Translations under genes and position numbers: made by a program
Notes under the pieces: generated by a model
Database searches by the model: none
What the model was told of the DNA's origin: nothing
The model's input: the letters and a program-made list of their open reading frames with translations, nothing else
Assembly: GCA_951802195.1 (NCBI GenBank)
Contig: OX637630.1
Location: forward strand, 992,001-1,056,000
Direction: 5' to 3'
Length of the DNA: 64,000 nt
From: Tausonia pullulans
Lineage: Eukaryota; Basidiomycota; Tremellomycetes; Cystofilobasidiales; Mrakiaceae
Part shown: positions 21,593 through 33,500 of the stretch, piece by piece
Layout: each line of letters begins with the position of its first letter
How positions within the stretch are numbered: the stretch's first letter is position 1

Positions 21593-24500
21593 ATGAAGAT
21601 TAGGAAAGCGCCCAAGAGGGTTGCGCCTCCGGTGAGTCCGCTGCTTGTGGAAGGGAAGACGGGGGCAGCCAAGGGAGAGAGCGTAACCCGACCTCTATGA
21701 CGACAACGCCCTCGCCCGCTCCTCGCTTGCGTCCTCGCGATGGGAATGCCTTCCTCCGAGTGATTGGATGCTAGCACTTGTCTGCCCCAGAATGGCATGG
21801 ATTGAAGCAGCCCAGCCTTCAAGGGCGCGCGACGCGAGGGACCAGGATCCGTCATCGAGCGAGTTAAGAGCTGCTTGTTCTCCGTCCCTCGCGTTGAGCC
21901 CGAGAGGGTGTCGACGACGCCTTCATCCTGTCGCCTTGTTCAAGCTCCACTTCGTCACCTGAAAGAGCATGCCTGGTCTTCGTTAAGGGCCCGCCGTCTC
22001 TGGCTCGCCGTCGCTCTCCTCCTTCCTGCGTCGAGCTCGCTACTTCATCCATCAGCCAACGGATGTCTCTGACTGACCAGTCTCTCCCCCTCTCCTCTCA
22101 TTCCCTTCCTCTCTGTCATCTTTCTCTCCCCCTCCCCCCCCTCTTCCTCCTCTCTCTTCCTCTTGCACCTTCTTCAGCTCCCCGAGGTCGCCGCTCTCAT
22201 TGCCCGTCTCCTCTCGTCGTCCGACGAGGAGCTGCCGTCGGTGCTCGCGACGGCCCCCGAGTGGCTCTGGCCGCGAGGTGACCTCTACTCATGGACCAAG
22301 GTCCTCAACCGATTCGACACAGTCCTCGAAGGTCTCATCGACGACTACGAGATCAAACGGCTCCAGGTCAAGGAGTTCACTCCTCACGCCAAAAAGACGA
22401 TCCTTGAGATCCTCAAGTTTGAACGCCTTCTCCTCGATCACTGCACAAATCGCAAGCTCTTCGCTTCATATGACGTGAGTTCCCTGCACGCGTCGCTCGC
22501 CTCTTCTTGCCTCAGCTGTCTGACATCTTCGTTCCCTTTCTTCTTATCTCGGCTTTTCAGCGCCTCGGGGATCTCCTCTTCACCCAGGATCTCGACATCC
22601 TCGAACACAGTCTGCGCCTCCTCCATCGCCCGGCCCAGCAATACTCGTCACCTTCGCACTCGTCCGAGCTTAGCTCCAACACCTTCATCATCAAGCGGCT
22701 CCTCTCCCTCTCTCAGGGTTGGGGCCCGACCCGCGAGGCCGGCTTCAGCCTCGCCAAGCTCGCGACGGCCGATAACGAGGACGCGCCCGAGTTTCCGCCG
22801 GAACTCAGTGAGGTCCACTTCCAGTTCTATCGGAGGCAGGTCCCTTCAGCGGATGACCGCCAGGCTGCCAACGTCGAACCTCTCCCCACGCCGACGCTCG
22901 ATCGATTTGACGCCTCCCAGTCGGGCCAGGCAACTCCAACGCCTGCTTCTGCTGCCGCATCCTCCACCCTCTCGGCAAGCGCACCTCCCCCGGTCTTCGG
23001 TCTTCCTACCAGCTCTACGGCTGCTTCGTCGTCGACGTCCACAGCTACTCTTGAGCCCGTCTCGACGCCCGTCAAGGGCAAGTCGAAGCTTACTCACGAG
23101 CTCAAGGAAGTCTTCAAGACGCCGGTTTCTGGTTCTTCCGCGGCTGCCGCTGCCGGCGTGACGACAACAATGTCAGCGAGCGGCGCGTCGTCCTCCACGC
23201 ATGAGGGCCTCACGACGCTCAGCCTCAAACTCTCAGTGGGCAAGACGCCGATGGCGGTCCTCGCCGAGGTCGTCGAGGAGCACGACGTGCCCGAGGAGGA
23301 GCGATTCGAGCTCCTCAACCGGATCCGGCTCGCTTCGGGACTCACTAAGCAGGAGACCCGCCGGCAGCTACTCGTGATCCGATGCCTCGCGATTGCGACG
23401 TACGCCCACCTCGTGCCCGAGGCATCGGCCCAGACGGACCTCTTCCTCTACGAGCCGGATCTTGTTGCGCACATCGCCGAGCTCATCCATCCGGAGCTCG
23501 CGATCCCTTACAACATCCAGACCGCGGCCGTGTCGGCGCTCGATGCCGTCTCTCGCTACCGGCACCGGATCGCGGAGGTCATTAGCGCCATCAACGCGAG
23601 CGCGAACCACGGCGTGCTCCTCTCGCTCTTCCGCAACATGGTCGCCAAGCTGGCCGTCGACGCGCCCGAGCCGCCGTTTGAGTTTGTCGAGGCGGTCTTG
23701 ACGTTCCTAACGTACCTCATCACGACGGCGACCTACTCCAATATGCTCGTCGCTGCGGGGGTCATCCCGCTCCTCGTCCAGATCGTCCAGAATGAGCTGC
23801 CTTCGCGGCTCCCGGTCGTTGTCAAGGCCATCAACCTCCTTGACCATATCGTCTACTCGAACCCGAACGGCTTCACCATCTTCTGCAACGCCGGCGGGCT
23901 CGAGGCCCTTACGGACCGAGCCCAGTCGGCCGTTGACCATGGGATCGAGACCCACGGGCCTGGGGCGCGCATGGAGGGCGTCGACGCTGAGGGCAGCAGT
24001 AGCACCACGATGACCCCTTTGCACGACCCAGACAACGCCTACGGTGTCCTCCCGTTTCCGCGGTTCTCGGCGCTCAAGGCGATCCTCCGGTCGTTGAACC
24101 GGATGATGCAGTCCGCGGGGACGGCTGATGGTCTCCGGAACCTCATTGATTCGTCGCTCCCCAAGACGGTCAAGAAGGTCATCGAGCACCGCAAGATCTT
24201 CGGCCCCATGCTTCTCTCGCTCGCCCTCAGCGTCATGGCGACGTTTGTCCACAACGAGCCGACTTCCCTCTCAGTCCTGCAAGAGAACAAGCTCCCCGAG
24301 ACGTTCTACGACGCCGTCGAGGAGGACATTGAGGCCATCCCAGAGGTCTTCTTCGCAGTCCCGAACGTCCTCGGTGCGCTCTGCCTCAACCAAACGGGGC
24401 TCGACCAGCTCGCAGCTCGACCAGCGGTGATCCCGAAGATGATGGACATCCTGACCTCGGAGCGACATCTCAAGGTCCTTCAGGAGAAGGAGGCCGCCAG

Positions 24501-27500
24501 TCAAATGGGCGCGTTCTGCGACGAGCTCGTCCGGCATCACCCGAGCCTCAAAGAGCCCGTCCTCAAGGCTGTGCTGGCGGTCATTAATCGGATTGCCGAG
24601 CTCGGGTCAGCCGATCGAAACGACCTGGACACCATTTACCATCTCCTCCCGGCTGGCGCCGAAGTCCCCACCGGCCAGGCTGGGTCTTCGTCGACTTCAG
24701 TTGCGACGTCGATATCTTCGTCTGAGGTCGAGGCGGGCGCCAGCAGCAGCAGCAGTTCCGATCCGGTTCTTGCCGCCGAAAGCGCAGAGGCCGCCTCTGC
24801 CGCGCCTGCAAACGCGACCACGACTAAGGCGGTCGACCTTGGTCCCGCGGAGCCCGCCGAAGGCTACATTGACAACAACGTCGTCCTCTTCATCCAGGTG
24901 ACGTGTCGCTTTCTCGAAGGCCTCTTCCACAACCAGTCGCACTGCAAGGATTTCATCAAGGCTGGCGGCCTCACCCAAATCCTCAACTTCTACACGCTCC
25001 CATGCCTCCCATACGATTTCGCCGGCTCGGCCGCTGCGGACGCTCTCTTTGCGCTCGTCCAGGTTTCGAGTGAGGCCGACCCAACGGCTGTCCTCACGGT
25101 CCTGCTCCAGCCAGTGCGAGTCTCGCTCGACGCGACGCGCTCATTCTGGGCCGAGATGGGGACCGAGTCCAAGCTCTCGGGCCTGACGGAGCTCCCAAAG
25201 GGCCCCGAGCTTGACGAAGCCAACACGACGTTCCGCCGCCTGATCGCACTCCACGGTCGTGTCGCCCTCCTCGCCGACATGTACCGCGGCGTCGGCTTCT
25301 CGCACGCCCGAATTGCTACGAGCTTCCTCCAGTTGCTTAACCTTGAGGATTCGGCCCAGTTGCTCATCGACCTTGGCAAGCTCCACCGGGCGTGCGTCTG
25401 GGAGAATATCCTCATAAAGACGGCCATCCCCGCCGCCGTCGTCTCGGTGAATGATGGCCAGCACGGCGGAGGGCCCTCAGTCGCGCGAGGCCAGATGCAA
25501 ACGGTCGCGGGCGTTCCCGATGACGTCCTTCAGGACATCAACACGGGTCTGACGGACTCGAGATCCCTTAACCTCACCACAGACGACACCGTCCGAACGC
25601 GGAATGGCAAGGCGCTCAAATACCTCATCAGCCAGATGCCAGCCTCGTTGACGCCGTTCTTCCAAGGCGAGCCTGTGACCTTCAGTTCCTTTTCTTCGAG
25701 CTTCTTTGACAATTTTTTTTTTTCAGCCATCCTCAAGTTCCTTTTCATCAAACGCGGCAACGACGCTGCTCACCGGAAGGAGGCGCTCAAGACGGCGGGG
25801 ACCGTCGCTCAGATCACGCTTGACCACCTCCGATGGGGCATGGATGGTGAGCTCTTACGTGTGGCCCAATTGCCTGTCTTCTTCAGCTGATTGACCCCGT
25901 CCCCTCTTCCCCCCCCCCCCCCCCCCCCCCCCCCCCCGCTCCATTTTCTCCTTTCAAACCTAGTGGCCCCCTCGCTGGACTCAATGTCGACGTATGCATA
26001 CGGGACCGTCATGATTGGCTTTGCGAGCGTGCTACTCTTTGATGGTGAGCGCGCCCTACCTCCTTTGCCGCTATGGAGTCATCTTCACTGTCAGCTAATA
26101 CCTCGGGATTTCTAGCCGACCGACCCATGTCCGGCGGCCACCTTCAGACCATGCTGCTCTCTTCGTTCGAGCGTATCGGCGGTGTCCAAGCAATAGTCGA
26201 CATCGCCGCCCGCTATACCGCGGCGTTCGACCAGCTTAACTCGTCGGAGGACATCCCCTCGCTGGACAACGTCCATATCTTCAGCGGTCTCAAGGTTGCC
26301 CTTTATCTGCTCCAGAGTCTTGTTTCGTCCAAGGCGCTCTTCGAGTCGTCCCAGACGGCGGCCATCACGACGAGGGACAAGCAGGTTCTGACAGACGATG
26401 ACGACTTTGACCCGCATCGGTTCCTCGTCAAGCTGAGGTCAACCATCCTTCCGCTCATCCGTGACATCTGGCGCGCCGGGTGGCTTACCTCGGCTCCGCT
26501 CAGCGTCTGCCGGTCCGTCGTGCAAACGCTTCTCCGGATCATGGAGGCCGACAACGAGGAGAAGCCAGAGCCTGCTCCCGCCGCCGTGGGGGGTCCTGCA
26601 GTTGGCGGGGCTGGAGGCGCCGCTGGAGTTGTCGCTGCGGCCGTTGCCTCCCTCGAGCGACCTTCGCCGCCGGCCGATCGGATCCAGCAGCTCGTTGACA
26701 TGGGTTTCACCGCCCACGCAGCTCGCACCGCCCTCCAGCGATGCCACAACAACACGAGCCTCGCCGCAGAATTCCTTCTCTCCCACCCGGGTGCATTTGC
26801 GGAGCCCGTGCCGGCCCGTGCTGCTGCCGCTGCTGCGACCGGTACTGAGGCTGGTACTGAGGCTGGTACTGAGGCTGGTACTGAGGCTGGTACTGAGGCT
26901 GGTACTGAGGCTGGTGCTGAGGCTGGTGCTGAGGCTGATGCTGCCACGACTGACAGAGTGGCCGTTGCCCCTGCCGCTGCCTCGTCCGCCGGGTCCGGTT
27001 CGGCTGACGCCCCGATGGACGACGCCGCCGCCGCTGCCTCTGGAGACGACGTCAAGATGAAGACGCCTGACGTCGAGGCCGCCCGCTGGGCCGACGTACG
27101 ACCAGCGCTCAATGCCGAGAGGGAGAAGCTTCGCGAGGGCCTTTCGGAGCGAGCTCTCGCCCTCGCGGACGAGCACGAGTTGCTTGTCGTCGACATTAAG
27201 CCGGCGTACACGAGCTCGGTTTCTGCGGTGCGGTCGGTCGTTGAGGCGACGTCGGGGCTTGTCTCAGAGGCTTTGGGGCCTGCGAGCGCCAAGGTCGCGG
27301 TCAGGCTGCGGCTGCTGGCGGTCGTCCTTCAGGACGGTTTGCCTGGAGTGCCCGGGGACAAGGAGCTAGTCGAGCGCATCATGGATCTTGTCGTCTCGCT
27401 CTCGACGGTGCCTGCCCCAGCTGCTGCTGCCTTTGAGGATGGGGGAGAGGGGGAAAGAGCGAAGTCGACCTCCACCTCGGAGCGGCCCAAGTGGCGCGTC

Positions 27501-30500
27501 TCGCAGTTCCACGTCGCCGACACCCTCCTTCAACTCAGCCAGGACATCGTCGACATTTCAGTTGTTGAAGCGGACCCTCCGACGCCGGACGCCCTCCCGA
27601 GCACGCTCTTCGTCGGCCCTTCGTTCGAAGCCGCCAAGCAGATCTTCTTCAATCAGGCGCTCGCGCTGCTTGAGGACGAAGCGAGCACCAGGGAGGAGAT
27701 CGGCGCTGCATTGAGACTCCTCGTCCTCCTTACGCGGGACCACACTCGCGCCGTTGAGTTTGCCCGTCGCGGTGGCGTTGCCGCAGTCACTCGCCCTTAC
27801 AAGTCGACCAAGCGGCCGCACTCGGTTCACGCGTTTGTGGCGATCCTGCTCCGACATGTCGTGGAGGACCCTCAGGCGCTGCTCGCGCTTATGCAACAGG
27901 AGATCCGGGCGTGGTTCTCAGCCGGCTCGAGGCCTAAGAATGTTGACGTTGCACACTTTATCAAGAACACGAAGCAGATCGCCCTTCGGGATCCGGAACT
28001 GTTCATCCGTGCCGTCGAGGCGGAGTGCACGCTCCATCTCCCCTTTGGCGGCTCGAGTAACTACATCGTCAGCCTCAAACCCGCGCTCAAAGCCCCGGCA
28101 GCCTCCTCGACGGCGATGATTGCCAACGACGCCGGCGATGTCACGCCGACGGCTGCGACGTCCGAGATGCAGGTAGACGAGCCGACGCTTCCATCAGAAC
28201 CTCAGTCCGATATTCTCGAGGCCATGGTCCACTACCTTCTCAACGAGCTCATGTCCGTCGGCAGGCAGGCTATCCGCACGCCCGACTCGACGTCGACATT
28301 ACCGCCCTCGGCTCCCGCACCTGCGCCCGCTGCTGCGGCTGACGAGGACGACACGGTGGCCTCGTCGGTGACTGCCGCTACCGCTGCGCCCAGCTCCGAG
28401 GCGGCCGCTGTTTCTAGTCCCACTTCGGCTGTTTCAGCACCAGACGGGCTCTCGGACTACGTCTATGCCTGCCTGCTGATGCAGAATCTGACAGAGCTCG
28501 TGGGATCGTACCTGAGCTGTAAGACAGCGTGAGTACTGAATTTGCCGCCCATTCCGGACCCGTTGTCTGATCCGCCTTTCTCCCCTTCTGCAGCTTCCTC
28601 ACGATGGGCCGCCGCCGGGGCGGAAAGGACTCGCTCCTCAGTTTCGGCAAGCCCCGGACGGCGATGCTGAGCTTCATCATCAATGAGCTTCTCTGCTCGA
28701 CGTCGCTCGCAGAGCAGGCCCCGCCAATCAAGCCCGAGACGAAGCGGGCGATAAACATTGCGAATTGCGCCATGTCTATCCTTGTCGCACTGTGCTCGGA
28801 CGTCTCGGCCGGAACGGACCTCAAGGACGTTTCCCCGGACCTCGTCGCCGTCCGCAAGGTCGTCCTCGACGCCATCTCCAAGGCGATCAAAGACGCGACG
28901 ACTTCAAGCGACCACATCGACCTCCGCTACGGCCGGCTTCATTCGCTTGCTGACCTCTGTCACCGGCTTCTGACGGCTCGAGCCAGCGTTCAATCCAAGG
29001 GCCATGACGATGGGACCCTTCACATTGCCAAGGTCATGCTCGAGAAGAACTTCGCCGTGCTCCTGACGAATGCACTCGCCGAGATCGACCTCAACTACCC
29101 GGACGTCAAGCTCGTCGTGACTGACATCCTCAAACCGCTCGAACATCTTACCAAAATCTCGATTAAGATGGGCCGCGCATCGGACAAGACCAAGGAGGGC
29201 GGCGCCGGTGGCGCTAGTGGCGGACCAGGAGGCGAGCTCACAACGGACTCGGACATGTTCTCCGGCAGCGAGTTGGACGAGAGCACCGATGACGAAGGTG
29301 GACCCTCCGCGGACGACGAGCAGACGCCTGATCTGTACCGCAATTCGGCGCTCGGCATGTACGGCGGCGAGATGGAGGACTTTGACGGCGACTCGGACGC
29401 AGAGGACGATGAGGACATGGATGGGTACGACGACGACGACATGTCGGACGAGGGGCCCACGGACTCTGGTACGGAGTCAGGCTCGTCGGACGAAGAGGCG
29501 CTCGAGAACGAGCTCCTTGCGGACGGTGATGACTGGGAGGACGAGGACGACGAGGATGGCGAGGAGGGAGGATCAGATGATGAGGAGATCGAAGGCGAGG
29601 AGATCCTGTTTGAGGTGAAGAGAAGTGGCTTTTTGCTTGACTTACCACTTCTACCCCTACTGACGTCCACTTGTTGACTCAACTCAAGAACGACGAGGAC
29701 ATCATCGACGACGACGACGACGATGATCGTCAGCTCGACGATGACGACATCGATGACGATGACGACGATGAGGGGGGCATCATCTTTGAGGACGAGGAGG
29801 GCAACGAAGAGGAGGAGGACCAGCGAGAGTGAGTTCGGTTCCCCCTTGCTCGCTTGACGAATCATCTTACTGATGGGTTGTTCCCGTACTCCTCGTCAGC
29901 TTTGAGAACGAGCTCGGCACCCTTGAGGCCGACTTCGACATCGCTCCCCCACCGGACAACCGACTAACCAACTGGGGCTGGGCTCCCTCTGGGGACCGTA
30001 ATGCCCCAGGCTCGAGCTCTGCCCGGCGCCGGCTGTTTGATCTCGGCACGGGCCCGGACGACTTCTTCGACCCGCTCGGCCGTGCCGCTCCAGCCATGCA
30101 GCGCTCGGCTGGCCGCAACCAGGGCGTGTACATCCCACTCGAGTCCGCGCCCGGCGGTGGCCCGCCGAGCTTCTCCATCCCTGCCGGAGGGCTCGGTGGA
30201 CCCGGTGGTGCGGCTGCCACTGAGGAGATCCTCTCGACCATCGAGGGTCTCATCGGAGGTGGTGGGGCGGCCGTCCGGCTCCTCGAACAGCTCGTCGCTC
30301 GTTCTCGCGACGCAGGACCCAACGACACAATCCGCATCGGCATTGCTGCTCCCCCGAACGCCGCATTAGACGGTACCCTTCTCGGCGGGTTCACTGTCAA
30401 CCCAGACGGTTCCCTCGGCCGCCATCCGACGATGCCCACGGTCCTTGAGGGACGTGGTCTTGGCGGGCCCGGCTACGGATCTGGCGCTGGCGCCGGCGGT

Positions 30501-33500
30501 CGAGGTACCTCGTCTACTGACCCGGCGGCTGCGGCGATGGAGTTCATCCCTCTGCCAACGGCCCAGCGGTGGCTCGACGAAGAACGTATCACCCAGGGCA
30601 AGGCGGCGGTGTCGCGCGCGGCCAAGCTCACGAACCACGTGATCAATCGGCTCCTCCCGGTGGTCCTCAAGGCTAAGCGCGAGCAGAAGGAGAAGGACGA
30701 GGCCCTCGAGCAGGAGAAGAAGAAGAAGGAGGAGGAGGAGGAGGTTAAGGCCAAGGAGAAGGAGGAGAAGGAGGAGAAGGAGAAGAAGGAGAAGGAAGAA
30801 TCGGCGTCTGCCGAGGGCGTTACGGTTGCTTCGTCGACCGAGCAGCCCGCTGTCCCCGAGGCAACGCCTACGGTTGCAGCTGTCCCTCCAGCCGTTTCGG
30901 AAGACATCGAGATGTCGGATGCTCAGCCTGAGCCGGAGCAGCCTGGTTTGTCTCTTTCTCCCGGGCTGTTTGTCTCGTCCGCCGTCCTGCACATCTGCTG
31001 ATTTTTATTTTCTTACCTCCCTCGCCTGGCAGCTGCCGCTTCGACAACCGCAGAGGCGCCCTCGACTATGGATACGGACGAGGCCGGCCTCGACGGCTTG
31101 GCTGCTAACCTCAGTGGCCTCGGGGGCCCACTAGCTGCCACTCCGCAGGCGTCGACGTTGGCTACCGCTGCACAGGAGACATCTGAGGCGCTTTTGAATG
31201 CAGATGCAGGTGTGTCCCTTTCCTTTGTAGCCTAAATGGGAGTCCAGCTGCTGATGGAGTCCTTCCCTCTCGCCAGCACCTGCACCAGCTTCCGTCGAGG
31301 AGGAGCCCGCCGCGCGGATCACAATTACCATCCACGGCGAGGAGGTCGACATCACAGACACAGGGATCGATATCACCTTCCTCGAGGCTCTCCCCGACGA
31401 CATGCGTGAGGAAGTCCTTAACCAGCACTTCCGCGAGCGCCGCCCGGCTGTCCGTTCGGCCGCCAGCGCCCCGACTGAGATCAACACTGAGTTCCTCGAC
31501 GCACTCCCGCCTGATATCCGCGCGGAGGTTCTCCAGCAGGAGGCTGTCGAACAGTCTCGCCGCGACCGCGAGGAGGCTGCTCGTGCTGCCCGGGCTGCCG
31601 GTGGGGCTCCCCCTGCTCAGCCGGCGGACATTGACCCCGCGAGCTTCCTCGCGTCGCTTGACCCGCAGCTTCGGAACGTCGTGCTCATGGAGCAGGAGGA
31701 GGGCTTCCTTGATTCGCTCCCGGGGGAGATGCTCGCCGGTCTGGGCGCCTTCCGTGGCGAGCAGCCACTCCAAGCCGGCGGCTTCCGCCTTGCTGGCGCG
31801 TCTCTCGGTGCCCTTCTTGGAGGACCAGGTGCCGGCTCTGGTCCAGGTGGATCTCGCGGCGGTGGACCCTCGTCAGGCCACCATGGTCATCAGTCGGCAA
31901 AGAAGCCCGCAACGCGGGATGCGATCCAGCTCCTCGACAAGGCCGGCATCGCCTCGCTCGTCCGACTTCTCTTCTTCCCCGAGGTCTCCCGCAAGACGAT
32001 TGTCCCTAGGGTGCTCGTCAACCTCTGCGAGAACTCCAAGACCCGCGGCGAGCTCCTCAACCTGCTCCTCACCGTCGTTCAGGATGGAACGGGCGACCTT
32101 TCCGCGGTCGACAAGAGCTTCGCTCAGATGACGCTCCGTGGCGGCAAGGCCAGCGCCTCAACGCCGGCCAAAGCCACCCCGAGGCGCAAGGGCCCGCCTG
32201 AGACGCCTGGCCCGGCTGGGCTCTTCTCTCATCTTTCAGCTGAGAGCATCCCGACGTTCATCGCCCAGCGCTGCTTCGATGCGCTTGCGCAGATCGTCTC
32301 GAACATCGACCGGGCGTCCTTCTTCTTCCTTACGGAGCACGACGTCCTCGTCGGCCTCAAGCGAGCGCAGATGAAGAAGGGCAAGGGCAAGGAGAAACAA
32401 ATACCGCAGACCAAGTACCCGCTCGTCGTCCTCCTTGGCCTGCTCGATCGGCCGGCGCTCCTCAAGAACTCGAGCATGATGGACTCGCTCACTGCCCTTC
32501 TCGTGACTGTCACCCGGCCGCTCACGACGCTCGCGCCGCCGCCCGCAACGGAAGCACCAAAGGATGGTCTCCTCTCGGTACTCGGCGCGCCTCTGCCGTC
32601 CTCCTCGTCGACCACGACGACCACTGGAGCTCTCACTGCTGCTGGGCCGGCGTCCTCGGCGGCTGCTGGTAGTGCCGGTGATGTCTCCTCGAATGAGGCT
32701 GCCGTTGTTGGTTCTAGTGGTGAGGTGGCAGCGGTGAAGCCTGTGGAGGAGAGTCTCGTGCTTTCGCACCCGCCTCAGATCCCGAACAACGTTCTTCGGC
32801 TCGTCGTCAATGTCCTAACCGTCGGCGAGTGCTCAAGTACGACGTTCAAGAACGCCCTTACGCTCATCCACCAACTCTCCTTCATCCCGGATGCCAAAGA
32901 CGTCATCACCTCGGAACTCCGATCCCAGGCCCAGGAGTTTGGCAACACTCTTCAGGCTGACCTTGACGAGCTCGCCGGCACGCTCCGACTGGGCGAGGAG
33001 CAGACGCGTGCGGCGACGATCGCCAAGTTTACACCGGCCTCGTCGACGCAGGCCAAGCTTCTTCGCGTTCTCAAGACGCTCGAGCACATCTACTCGGCCA
33101 AGGCGCTTCAGCCGTCGAACGGCGCTCCTGCTGCTGCCCCCGCCGTCGGTGAGTGATCGATCAACCTCGCGACCCTTGCTCCTTCGCTCGCTATATTTAT
33201 TCTGACCCTCACTTCCTTCTTCGACCTTACCGCAGCTGCTGTCGCTCCCGGCTCGTCCGCGACGGAGTCTTCTAGCTCGCCCGGGGGGGCCAAGCCCGCT
33301 GCGCCCGAGGAGCAGATCACGGCGGTCTACGAGAGCTTCTCGTTCTCTTCGCTCTGGCAGAAGCTCAGCTCGGTTCTCACCATCGTCGAGGAGAGTACCG
33401 AGCTCGACGATGTCGCGACGGTCCTTCTCCCGGTTGTCGAGTCGCTCATGGTTGTAAGTTGCCCTCTCTCTTCCCTCTCTCTCGTTTTGGCTGCCGTCTC

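Noticed and set aside
26303-27292. Minus-strand 329-codon frame inside TOM1
   Set aside because: Shadow of the Ala/Val-rich coding region and GTEA repeats; no family features on the minus strand.
29095-29865. Minus-strand frame rich in Val/Ile and Ser inside TOM1
   Set aside because: Mirror of the Asp/Glu tract (GAC/GAG read backwards gives Val/Ser/Leu); the hydrophobic look is an artefact.
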